Positions 1 through 10,249 of a stretch of 64,000 nucleotides of DNA are shown here, piece after piece. The DNA comes from Euonymus europaeus (lineage: Eukaryota > Streptophyta > Magnoliopsida > Celastrales > Celastraceae), in assembly GCA_963580455.1 (NCBI GenBank), contig OY756968.1, positions 17,949,996 through 18,013,995 on the forward strand, in the 5' to 3' direction. The position numbers and the translations under genes were made by a program. Numbering within the stretch: position 1 is the first letter of the stretch; every line of letters starts with the position of its first letter. Below the pieces are notes generated by a model, which did not search any database, was not told where the DNA came from, and worked only from the letters and a program-made list of their open reading frames with translations.

Positions 1-676
1 CGAGGGCAGAGCGATAAGAAAGTAAACGCTACACGCCGCTCATATTTGCCACCAAAGATGTGGTTGCTGGACGATGCTCTCCGGCACAATCTTTGCCCCA
101 TCGACCACCACCACCAGAGACGGGGCAAGATTCTTCATGCCCTATACTATATGTATCGGGGAGTATGGTTCGATATTGAATAATTCTTTATGGCCACTAT
201 TCTAAAGACACAGAGTTTCATGGAGAATAGACCAACGAAGGTCGGAAAATTATATTTCCCACGACTCGTTACCCGACTGGTTTTGAGCAAAGGCATTCGT
301 CCTCCTATAAGCCTAATCTCCCTATTTTATCCAGTAAGCATTATGCAGAAAAAAAACTGGTGGAAAGGCATTAACCAAATGACCACTACTGCCAAGAGGC
401 GAAAAGCATCACAGACACGAGTTGTATCACTAGGGGAACCATCTCGATCTGCTTTTAAACCACCACCATCACCACCTGACCGTATTCAGAAAACATCAAC
501 TCATGAACATTAGTCGGAGGCCGGGCGACAAAGGTGGGGGCAACTGTTGAATGTGGTCGCGAATATGGAGAGGCCCAACTAAGAACTCTACAATGTCAGT
601 TCATGTATTTTTTACCCAAGTCCAGCCCATGTCACGGAAAAGCCCAGGGATAACTACGGTGTCCCCATGTAAATTT
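1..676. other. No gene recognised
   Basis: I see no family match here. The forward frame from about 190 to 513 is open but low-complexity, has no splice context and resembles nothing I know. On the minus strand near 25-150 a short open stretch exists, also unassigned. Confidence 0.3.
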
Positions 677-800
677 CAATGATTAGCCAAGCCGGGAATG
701 GCTCTAGTGATCCCGAGCATTTTTCAAAAAATCATTTTCAATGATTATCCAAGTCGGGAATGACCTTAGTGATCCCGAGCATTTTTCAAAAAAATCTCTC
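677..800. repeat. Two tandem 62-bp repeats
   Basis: A unit starting TCAATGATTA and ending in a T/A run before the next TCAATGATTA occurs twice with a 62-base period, differing at a handful of positions. The second copy lies at the point where the downstream phosphatase pseudogene loses its normal C-terminal coding sequence, so the duplication forms part of the altered 3' end of that reading frame. Confidence 0.8.
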
Positions 801-2932
801 CAGTAACTATTGTGTTGAGCTACTCTCCATTCATGGACTTCTGCCTTCACAAGAACAAGATTTCTGCAGATGCGCTCATTTAGAGGATAATTCTTCCTTG
901 GCATCACAAAATCACTTTCCCCAAGCTTCAGAGTTGGGCAAAAATCCCCTTTTCCATCTCCTAGGTAAATATACCTCACCTTCCCATTTTCAGAAGAACT
1001 GCGGATGTGGTCAACCACCAGACCCTGCATTGTCAGCCAACAATCAAGGTTCAAATTTAAATACTAGAAAAATGTTCCTTTGGTAGGAAGAGATAGAAGA
1101 AGAAAAAAACTCCACTAGAAGCTTAAACTCATTTTGGTGGTTCTAGATTACCCTGATATTCTCTAAAATACGAAAGAAAACAAAATTATTACACAGTGAC
1201 AAGGAATCACAATAAGAACTTTTAATGAAAACGTAGCACATGTTGACATTCATGCAAACCAATACATCTACTAATAGCAGCAGTATCTCCTGATATATCA
1301 GTCCAAATAAGATTTTTCTGCATCATCCATCAAGTAGAATTTTATACACTCCAACCTTTTAACGATGTGTTTGGAAGGAGCTCTGGGGAGGTTTCGTTTT
1401 TAACAAAACCCCGTTAAGTAGGAAGTTTCGTGAAACCTCCATCTCGAAGCAAAAAACAAAACCCCTAATTTGAGGGTTTGGAAAAGGTTTTATTCTAAAA
1501 TAAAAGTGAAAGACAAAAATATCTCCATGCCCAACTTAAAAAAAACTCATGAAACTTCTTTTTGAAACCTCCTAACAAACAAGGTTTCATGAAACCTCTT
1601 AAAATCTCATTTACTAAAAATCATTGAAACCTCACCTCCCGAAATCTACTTCCAAACATAGCCTAAAATGCACTAATGTCAGAGTAATTACAGAGGAATT
1701 TAAGTATTAGCTACAACATATTTATCACTTTTAGTCAGCATAAGAGTGGAAAAAATAGCAAAAACAATAAATTGCAAAGGTACCTTGCACATATTTGAAG
1801 GGCATAGTCTACAAGCATGAGGAGATGATCTGGGATCATGATATGGCATTATGCTTAGCCTCCCTTCTTGGTCAACAAAAGTTGGGTTGATGTTAATCTG
1901 TGAGAAGCATCCCAACAAACCATGATGTTCCAAGATTGTCTCAATAAAAAATTGATTCGCATCGCTAATTATTCTTAGGTCACATCTGAAAGAACCTCAT
2001 CTCCATCATTTACAGAAAATCGACATTACATTAAGCAGAAAATAGATAATGGACTATGAGAGAGTGTGTTCACAAGTTACCCAAGAGCATGGGCCGATTT
2101 AATTGCTGAAATAATTTGAGGATCCAATGGAGCTCGTTTTAAACACATTGCAATGTCATCCACTGTTTTACGTTGTGATTGAAGCTCCTTCATCATTCTA
2201 TCCTAAAATCCATAAACAAACAAAAAAAATCCCAATACGATCACAATCAATGTAAAAGCATAAAAATATATTTTTTGATAACCAACACACAAAATTATTC
2301 TTTCACGATCACAGAAGCGATAAACCAAATAAAATAGGCGATTCCACCCTACCCCCAATTGTGAACAAATGGAGGAATTAGTCCAAAGGCCGTTCACTCG
2401 CACTGATTCTTGAATCAGTGATGCAATTAATCAAATGGAATCACATGAAGAGACATAAGCATCCTTTTGGTTCTTATCTCCAACTAAATACTACAATTGA
2501 ACAGCTTGCAATACATGCTCAAAACCTAAAAAATGAGCAAGCATACCATAAATTACTTCATTGATCTAATTATTTCCTAAAGACCCTAAATTTTTCAAAA
2601 ATTAAGAGTCAAAACAAACTGAACAATGAAGTCAAGCAACTGAGCCTTGTGCAATGATATAGCACAATGAAATAAGAATTTCATAATTCTCAGAAGGACT
2701 CCTAGTTTCATTTCAATTGGATACTCTTCTACCAACAAAGTGCAAAAAAAAATGATGATCTATAACTTAAACAGATGAGAATAAAGAATGAGAAGTAGAA
2801 ACCATGACAGAGATCCAAGGCAATGTAGAGAGAAGCCTATCGAACAACGGCGTCAGGCCCATCTCCGTCACCACCCAACTGTCACTATCGCCGTCGATTA
2901 TCGTCTGGTCGAAGTCAAACAACACGCACCAT
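704..2932 (-). pseudogene. HAD phosphatase of the PHOSPHO1/PECP1-PS2 type, copy A (broken)
   Basis: The family comprises cytosolic HAD hydrolases acting on phosphoethanolamine/phosphocholine or pyrophosphate, often phosphate-starvation induced. Four exons are visible: about 2803-2932, 2081-2202, 1784-1985 and one starting at 1024, all with GT/AG borders and compatible phases. Exon 1 carries the HAD nucleophile motif DFDQT, exon 3 has ISDAN (motif II region) and the C-rich LCPSNMCK stretch, and exon 4 has YLGDGKGDFCP with the motif IV acids. Lesions: the only plausible ATG (2930-2932) runs into TGA because it is out of frame with DFDQT, which has no in-frame ATG of its own back to a stop near 3058. 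Exon 4 has a net loss of about 32 bases after the HEW residues compared with copy B, replacing the normal C-terminus. Intron 3 holds a MITE. I read it as a recently decayed gene; a gene-model or assembly error is the alternative. Confidence 0.8.
1363..1663. mobile_element. Tourist-like MITE in intron 3 of copy A
   Basis: This 301-bp element has imperfect terminal inverted repeats (CGATGTGTTTGGAAG at one end, GGCTATGTTTGGAAG inward from the other) flanked by TAA on both sides (1360-1362 and 1664-1666). TAA/TTA target duplications and a short non-coding body are typical of PIF/Harbinger-derived MITEs. The same element sits at the equivalent place in copy B (14365-14665), so it inserted before the gene segment was duplicated. 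Confidence 0.75.
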
Positions 2933-3619
2933 CTCCACCACCGGGAGACTGTTTTGGGCGAAAAGAAAATACGACGACCGTCCAAGTGTTCTTCGTTGTC
3001 CCAGAAAGGATAGATTCTTTGGACTTTGGAGAGACTGTTTTTGTTCCGTCTACGTTATCTAGTGGTGCGCCAATACGTCCCTATTTGAGACGCCAAAAAC
3101 ATCGTAGCCTCCGAGTCCGAATTGGGCTTCTAACTTGGCCCTTAAATATCTATTCAGAACTCACAAGTTGGTCTCCAACAAGGGCCTTAAATATTGGAAA
3201 AGAAGCAATAGCGGAGAACATGGCCCGTTTAGATGAACTTACAAGTTGGTTTTAGAGACGAAAAATACTCAATAACATATTTCCAAATAATTGCAAGAAA
3301 CAAATATTAGTACCAGCATTTGCAGAAGCAGATCCAAAAACATGGGAAATAGATCTTTCAATTGGGGTTTGGGGAGTTCCTCTCTATTATTGGTTGCTCG
3401 TCGTCATAAACAAATTTCAGTCCACTTTAGAATTTACACGCAGGAGCACATCTCTTTCTTTATGACCGACTACAAGTGAATGAATGGAAGTTTTTGCATC
3501 CCCTATATTCCATTCTATCTACAACCCCTCCACTCCATTCTATCCTTCTAAACAAATCAAAAAGAACTCCCCAAAAAAATTGTAAAAGTGAAATCAATGG
3601 AATCCCACCTCTCTCTCAC
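2933..3619. other. Spacer between phosphatase copy A and NDL copy
   Basis: No gene is recognised. This should hold the 5' leader and promoter of the minus-strand phosphatase and the 3' flank of the NDL copy. A long forward frame from 2788 is antisense to phosphatase exon 1 and is not supported. Confidence 0.4.
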
Positions 3620-6103
3620 TCATACTTGAATCGAACCGCGAGTCTTTATAGGTTTTAACTTCAACCCCATGCTTTCAGGAGATAGAAGCTCCGGTGAGAT
3701 ACAGGATGGACTGAGTGGACTCCTTGGGATGTCACTAAACTGGCATGGCCTAAATAACCCATATCCCATGAAGAAGTACTCCATGGGTATCAACATCGCA
3801 TGTGGCTGCTCTTCTGTTACCATTGATCCACAAGCTTGGACCTGCGTGAACAATCATCCTTCCATAAGTACAAGCCAGTTGTTTCAACAATGTGACCAGT
3901 TGGGAAGTCAAGAATTTTCAAAAGTCACACAATTTGATGTGGGACCAATCTTTGATAGCCTTTTTATCAATTCATTTTAGATTCCTAGATGCTTCAACAA
4001 TATTGTATGAAATCCCTCATGTTCTATGGACTACGTACCTCAACTAACGCACAATATCTTCTATCCAATTTTGAGATCATATGGAGAGCCTCTGAATGGA
4101 AAGGAGAGGTCCCCAACGAATATAAGAGTCCGACAATATCTTCTATCCAATTTTGAGATCATATGGAGAGCCTCTGAATGGAAAGGAGAGCTGTCCCCAA
4201 CGAATATAAGAGTCCGACATCTGAGACTCTTCAACCCGTTGCAAATGTCCGGTCTCCTGCAGATTGACATGGTAAACTTTAACCATCCAGAATTGAAATA
4301 TTTAAATGAATATGGATAATGATGAAGTCTGTCAAGTAAGAGTGAATAAACCACCCTTAATACCTATCAATTGCCTGAAGAAACTGCAAAACGTTCATGC
4401 TTTTCCTCTCATCAAGCAACTGCAGAATCAAGCAACTGAAGAAAGAAAAAATCTAAGTCAGAATAAATGAAAACGAAGAGAGGAAGTAACAAAAATCAAA
4501 TTGAAATAAATTTAATAAATAACAAGGGAAAGGCTGATGACACTGACTCTTCTGCATGCTTGTACTATATCGGATTCTGGAATTTCTGGACTACCACGAA
4601 CTTCCTGGAACATTTTAAGGTGATCTCATCACTCGAAACTTGAAAATCAATGACATAATGCACAGAAAAATAAAATCACGGTGAAAATGCAGCAAAAGCT
4701 TTAATACCTTACTGAAGTACCGCTGAAGCAAAAACTCTTTAAGCAAACCACACATTCCGTAGAAATATAGCAAGTTCGACATCACCTGCAAAAGACAAGT
4801 TATCTTAGTCATCAAAGAAAGTAAACACCAATGATGCTATGCACATATAACATAAGGATAAGAAAATAAACCTTGTTATAGAACCACTCAGACCATGAAG
4901 GTGCTTTACACAAAGGGGATACAAGTATCAATCCAAGAACACGTTCTCTATTTTTCATCTGTAGTGCAGGCCTCAGTCAGTAACCCAACATAGAAGTCAT
5001 AATGAATATCTTTATAAAATCATTGCAGCCAAAAACGTACAGCAAATAATGTAAGGATGTAAGCACCAGCTGTCACTCCCATGCACATCACAGCCTCAAG
5101 CCTGGACAAAAAGTTATCATGCAATAAATATGTGAACAAAACTTCACAATACTCTCGGGCAAAAGGGACAGAGCATAGCCGTTCCTTCTATCCCTTCTTT
5201 TGGCTAATGGCAAACACACTAAAACAAATGATACCAACCACTCGAACAATACACAATTTGCTTCTTGACAACATTAGACTCACCCAAAATAGTCGAGAAC
5301 CTCAATGATCTGATCTGCTAAGTCATCAACAGAAGGCACAGGATCATTTAGACAAATAGAAGCAGCTCCCAACTGCAAGAACTCTTGTGAAAGTTCCAGA
5401 AAATAAACTAAGTGAAAAAAGAGTCATCAATAGGATGCAATCTAATCCATACATCATATGATTATCAAAATACGTCATTCCAGAAAAAATGCACTCAAGT
5501 CTAACAGTTTGCAAACCTCATGCCCAGGAGGACTGATATGATATATGCAGAAGTTGTGAAGCAGCAAGGAAGCAGCTTCAGGACAGAAAAATTAATCCTT
5601 GGAAACAAGACATATCTGATGAAAGAACACGCAAGAAAAGAAGAAGATTTTGTTAAGTGCAGATATAAGGATAGAAAAAGGATCATATATAATTTTATAT
5701 TTCTAATAGTTTGTAAATGCACCTAGACCTTCGAGGAAGGAATGTGTAGAAAGTATATATAAGCTACATGTCAACTTTTACTGCCCATAATCATCTGATA
5801 AAAAAATAAAGTAAACCAGCAAACAGTGTTTACGTCTGAAAATAACCTCTCGGGGAAAAGATCTTTCACACAAACAAAACTTCCAAGCACACGTGTAATA
5901 AAACAACATTGTCATTCACAATTAATTAACAAAAAAAAAACTTGGTGCGGTAATTCATAAGGAGAAACCACAACCAAAGGGCTTTGCATCTGCCTGTACT
6001 TACGATTTAAAGCTAAATCAGGATAAGTTATCAGAGCAGGCTTGTCTAGATCACCGCAAACTATAACAGACACAGAACCGCAGCCAGTTTTTACATGATG
6101 TTC
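3620..6103 (-). pseudogene. NDL: NDRG/NDL (N-myc downregulated-like) gene copy with frame lesions
   Basis: Plant NDL proteins are alpha/beta-hydrolase-fold, G-protein beta-gamma partners affecting auxin transport. Ten exons follow the family order with GT-AG borders: 6004-6103 ([10 protein letters not shown]), 5517-5615 ([14 protein letters not shown]), 5284-5372, 5041-5101 (MCMGVTAGAYILTLFA), 4872-4958 ([16 protein letters not shown]), 4708-4785 ([12 protein letters not shown]), 4548-4604 (PESDIVQACRR), 4364-4419, 4039-4256 (RCRTLIFVG) and 3620-3841 ([19 protein letters not shown], ending in TGA). The normal first exon encoding the N-terminus was not found. Two lesions break the frame: one extra A in an A/T run near 5585-5597, and an 84-base tandem duplication in the 4039-4256 exon whose downstream copy has lost 2 bases and quickly meets a stop. 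The identity of the family is near certain; pseudogene status is inferred from the lesions. Confidence 0.88.
4051..4216 (-). repeat. 84/82-bp tandem duplication inside an NDL exon
   Basis: Positions 4051-4132 repeat as 4133-4216 with a 2-base difference (gagaggtcccc against gagagctgtcccc). On the coding strand the upstream 84-base copy is an exact 28-codon unit covering RCRTLIFVGD through SKLDRRYC. The downstream copy, being 82 bases, shifts the frame. Confidence 0.92.
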
Positions 6104-7250
6104 CTGACAAAGTAGATGGAAAAGAAACAAATCAGAACCAGACAATTCACCACATTATTGGTAAAAGTAAAAGATAAACAAGAAAATAAAAGGCCAGAGG
6201 AAAGGGAAAGTTTTAAATTTGCATAAATGACATTCCATTATTATTAAGCTGCTATACCACGTAACACATTCTGGAGCACTTAAATCTCCCTTCCAGGACA
6301 AATGCTTTCAGTTACATGCAGACAGTATTTCTTTTTGTTGTTGTTTTTTTAAAAAAAGAAAACTGCCGACTTTATAATGATAAATTTATTCCCCAACAGA
6401 CCTCCCCATGTGCAGATACACCCTTTATGGGCAAACCAAACTAACTTGCCACATCATACTTAACAAAACTTTGCAGAAAGGGGAGATGAAACAAACAAGT
6501 GGTTCCAAATGTCAATGATTACATTCTGATAAAAGCAACAGACAGTCTACAAGGAAGGCTTGGAATATAATTTTATCAAAAGAAGGGAGTGAATTTCAAC
6601 TGATTTTACGGCCATTAAAGAAAGAAAGTGATTGACAGGTAGAGATCTTAATTTCATTTTAATAAATTATAAATATAAATAAGACAAAGCAGGCCTGGGA
6701 ACAAAAACGAGGAATTAAAATAATTCACCCAATCTCATTTCTTTTTTGCCACAGAAAACGCACACAATAAGGAAAGGATATTCAGAAAGAAATAAATAAC
6801 AGCTAACACCATTTCATAAAGTTCTCATACTGCAATTCTCTCACATCACATGTAGTTACGCTTCTTCAACTTATCTTCGTAAAATTCTACTACAAAGCAT
6901 CACCTCACTGTAATGTAAAAGTTTTAAGAAATATAAGAATTGGCTAGTTCCACTTCCACAATTTCATGAAATATTAGGGTGGGAGGGGACAAACACAGAG
7001 CCAGAGAACTTGAATTGCTGTATCCAAACACTGAATGCAATGTGATTCTTTAGAAATATAACTACTGTAACCTTCTTAGTTTTCTACATATTGTATGATT
7101 AAGGGGAGCTGTGTGCCACTACTTGTTTAGAAGACTAATCGAGCTTGAACCCTAAGCGTAAGCCTGTCCACACTTTTATGAGATTGGCACCTAGTGAAGG
7201 AAACATCATCTTAAAGGTGCTTCAATTTACACAGAAACATGAAACCATAC
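6104..7250. other. Intergenic or intronic stretch, no gene recognised
   Basis: This AT-rich stretch lies between NDL exon EHHVKTG and the orphan exons upstream. The missing NDL first exon should be here if it exists; I looked for the conserved LGGK-type ending before a GT and did not find it. Confidence 0.4.
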
Positions 7251-7525
7251 CTCTGTTGTGATAGATCTATCTGACTAGGGATTGCTCGTGCTCCTGATGT
7301 GAGACTATTTGGCAACGCAGCATTTATCACCAAATACCCAAGGGTTCTACAGGCCTACAAAGGAGAGCAAGAGAATAAATATCACATCTTTGCATGAATA
7401 TGGTATGGACTAAATTCAAGTGTCAAATAAATTATTTGCAATACGGGGAGAGGTAAAGAGGACATTACTGGATTGCAAATATCTCCAAAAGCATAAAAAA
7501 TAGTTCCTTTGCGGCCACATGCACT
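7251..7525 (-). CDS. Two unassigned coding-like exons
   Basis: I do not recognise the family. Exon a (7469-7525, 57 bases) follows a CTTAG acceptor and ends before GTAATG; it reads SACGRKGTIFYAFGDICNP. Exon b (7251-7354, 104 bases) follows GTAG and ends before GTATGG; it begins ACRTLGYLVINAALPNSL. The phases join without a stop (57 bases is a whole number of codons). The pair sits between the PPR stop codon and the NDL copy, same strand. It may be a remnant of an otherwise lost gene, spliced 3' untranslated exons of the PPR gene, or chance; the clean borders and open phase favour a true former coding region. Confidence 0.4.
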
Positions 7526-7579
7526 CTAAGATCTTCATTCAATGAATCTTCTTCTTGTGTGCCTCTAAAGACCAATCAA

Positions 7580-10249
7580 TCACCAATAATTGTGGCAAGA
7601 GCAAGTGCCAGACTTAAAGTGGTGAAAGTATTTTGTGTCACGAACAAGTATTTCCCGACTGGTAATACCTGAAATTAGCTTCACAACATCATGGCAGTTT
7701 CTGCATATGTTTAGATTTTTAAAAATCCGAACTGTTTTGTTGGGATTGGTGCTTATAAGGGCAAAAGCAAGAGCCAATCTTCCACTATGATAATAGAGAT
7801 TGTCTATTTTCTCTGTGTCGGAGGCATCATGTAACGAATACTCTATCTTGGGTTTGTAACCTACTGAAGCCAATTTTTGGTCCAGCTCCTCCAATTTCCT
7901 ATAGATTTCCCTCATTTTCGGATGTGATCCATTTCCAGACATGAAAACATGGACTTGACCATTGACCTCAACCCAGCTACAACCAAGTTCTTTTTTCACA
8001 CGCCGACTTGACATCAATGCCCTGACCTTTTTGACATCATCCCACCATTGACCTTTGGCGGCATAAATATTTGATAGCAATATGTAATTCACGTCGATCA
8101 TGGGCTCCAGCTCAAAGAGTATCCTAGCGGCTTTTTCACCCAATTCAACATTCCCATGCAAGCTGCAAGCCCCAAGCAGACTCTCCCATATTAAGGGATA
8201 GGGTGCTAGCTTCATTTCCTTGATAAAGCTTTCAACCTCGTTAAATTTTCCAGCCCGACCAAGAATATCAACCATACAAGCATAATGCTTAGCCGTGGGA
8301 GTTATCCCATACACTTTCTCCATTGAGATGAATTGCCTCTTTCCCTCTTCAATCAAACCTATCCGACTGCATCCAGTAAGAACGCCCATGAAGGTGACCT
8401 CATCTGGCTCAATGTACTCATCTAACATCATCTGAAAGGTTTCAAGAGCTTTTGCTCCTTTCATGTGCTGTGAGTATACATTTATCATTGTGTTCCATGA
8501 GATCACGTCTTGTGACACCAAAGACTGGAAAACAACCTCAGCATCTTCTATACACCCGCATTTCCCATACATGTCAACAAGTGCAGTACTGAAAAACAGA
8601 TCTCCCAAGTGACCTGCCTTAATTGCCAAGGAATGAAGTTGCTGTCCATTTACCATGCTAGCCACTCTGGAGCATCCACTTAAACAAGTGGCAAGAGTGA
8701 ACTCATTGGGCTGTAAACCGTCTCTTTGCATCTTATTGAAGTATCTGAAAGCCTTTTCTACTTGATCGGTTTGCACATAACTAGTTATGATGGTTGTCCA
8801 TGTTACGATGTCATGATTTATCAATCTACTTATAACTACATCTGCATCTTCCAAGCAGCTATTTTTTATATACATGTCAAAGAGAGCTGTTCCAACAGAC
8901 TGTTGAGCAGCAAGGTCATTTTTCAAGATGTGGGCATGTAACTGTGTTCCAAATGTTACATCCAGGAAATTAGAACAGTACCTTAAAACACCATCAAACG
9001 TGTCCATGTCAGGCTCAATGCCATTCACTAGCATGTGCTGAAAGATCCTTGGCCTTTCATCAAGATGTTCAAAATTATGATATGCAGATAAAAGGGCATT
9101 CCATGAAGCTACATCACAAACTTCCATTGCATAAAACACTTGTCTACCATCTTGAGGGTTTCCTTTTCTAATATACATTGTAAACAGGGAATTGCATACC
9201 ACATTGTCAGATTCAAACCCACTTTTGAGAATAAAAGCATGGAGGCTTTCCCCATATCTAAGATCACACAAATCAGAGGCAGCACTGACAAGACTAGCAA
9301 TTGTAAAATGGTTTGGTCTTGTACCTGTAAATCTCATCGCGTGAAGCATCTCAGCAGCTTCTTCGATTTGACCCTGTTGAGCTAGGCATGTTATCATCGC
9401 ACTCCAAGCTACTATGTCAGGATCCTTGATCATCTTGAACACTATGAGTGCATCACATGCTAGCCTGCACTTGGAGTACATATCAAGAAGACTACAGCCA
9501 AGACGTTGATCAAGCTTAAGGCCAGTCTTGATTACCAGAGAATGCAAAACCTTGCCTTCAATAATACTCCCGGAATTTGCACAACCTTTCATAATAGTAG
9601 ATATAATGAAATTATTGAACTTCAATTCAGAATGCCTTATTCCGCAAAAAACCCGTAAAATATTTTTAATATCACCCTTCTCAGCATAGCCGTTAAGCAA
9701 CACATTCAATGAGACAGTACTAAGCTCGGGCATAGAAAAGAATACTCTATCAGCCAGTTCCATCTTATCACATTTTGCATAAACGTCAACAAGACCAGAC
9801 CCAACATACAAATCTAGACACAGCCCAAATTTGATCGCGTCTGCATGCAACTGCTTACCAAACTTTAAATTCAAGCACAAAGAACATGCTTTCAAAACGG
9901 TAGACATAGCAAACTCATTTGGTTTTATATCCTCCTTTTTCATCTTACAAAACAAGCTAACAGCATCACTGGCACTTCCCTCAGCCACATACCCTGCGAT
10001 CACTGCATTCCAAGAAACAACGTCCCTTTCTGGCATTTCATCAAGCACTCTACGTGCAAGAACGGGATTCCTACACTTACAATACATATTGATCAGAGAA
10101 ACCCACAAATGTGAATCTACCTCCACCCCATCCTTAACTAAATGTCCGTGTATAGCTTTCCCCTCCTTTAGAGACCCTTTTGAAGCAAAATCCCGCAGCA
10201 CGCTTGAATACCATCGTAACCCAGATTGTGTTTTAGATAACAAATGCAT
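7580..10249 (-). CDS. DYW-class pentatricopeptide repeat protein
   Basis: PLS-type PPR proteins bind organellar RNA one base per repeat; DYW members usually act in C-to-U editing. One intronless frame of 889 residues starts at ATG (MHLLSK); a TTG six codons upstream is not a credible start. Repeats run from about residue 20 to 690 with classic motifs such as VVSWNAVIAGY, DVASWNALLSAY and DVISWNTMINVY. E/E+ motifs follow (PLIWESLLGACS, ELGCSWVEVNGQVHVF), then a DYW domain with ICRNCH and a final CSCHNYW. The catalytic HxE box reads HSG (glycine at residue 823) where the family has HSE, and the terminal triplet is NYW rather than DYW. The N-terminus is basic and hydrophobic at first, compatible with organelle targeting, but I cannot say which organelle. 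Fragments of this gene or a close paralogue recur at 18608-19392. Confidence 0.95.
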   Translation of the reverse strand: MHLLSKTQSGLRWYSSVLRDFASKGSLKEGKAIHGHLVKDGVEVDSHLWVSLINMYCKCRNPVLARRVLDEMPERDVVSWNAVIAGYVAEGSASDAVSLFCKMKKEDIKPNEFAMSTVLKACSLCLNLKFGKQLHADAIKFGLCLDLYVGSGLVDVYAKCDKMELADRVFFSMPELSTVSLNVLLNGYAEKGDIKNILRVFCGIRHSELKFNNFIISTIMKGCANSGSIIEGKVLHSLVIKTGLKLDQRLGCSLLDMYSKCRLACDALIVFKMIKDPDIVAWSAMITCLAQQGQIEEAAEMLHAMRFTGTRPNHFTIASLVSAASDLCDLRYGESLHAFILKSGFESDNVVCNSLFTMYIRKGNPQDGRQVFYAMEVCDVASWNALLSAYHNFEHLDERPRIFQHMLVNGIEPDMDTFDGVLRYCSNFLDVTFGTQLHAHILKNDLAAQQSVGTALFDMYIKNSCLEDADVVISRLINHDIVTWTTIITSYVQTDQVEKAFRYFNKMQRDGLQPNEFTLATCLSGCSRVASMVNGQQLHSLAIKAGHLGDLFFSTALVDMYGKCGCIEDAEVVFQSLVSQDVISWNTMINVYSQHMKGAKALETFQMMLDEYIEPDEVTFMGVLTGCSRIGLIEEGKRQFISMEKVYGITPTAKHYACMVDILGRAGKFNEVESFIKEMKLAPYPLIWESLLGACSLHGNVELGEKAARILFELEPMIDVNYILLSNIYAAKGQWWDDVKKVRALMSSRRVKKELGCSWVEVNGQVHVFMSGNGSHPKMREIYRKLEELDQKLASVGYKPKIEYSLHDASDTEKIDNLYYHSGRLALAFALISTNPNKTVRIFKNLNICRNCHDVVKLISGITSREILVRDTKYFHHFKSGTCSCHNYW

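Noticed and set aside
190..513. 107-codon forward open frame near the left edge
   Set aside because: No family resemblance, no splice or regulatory context, composition like the surrounding non-coding DNA.
2788..3255. 155-codon forward frame
   Set aside because: Antisense to phosphatase exon 1, whose minus-strand reading has clear HAD motifs.
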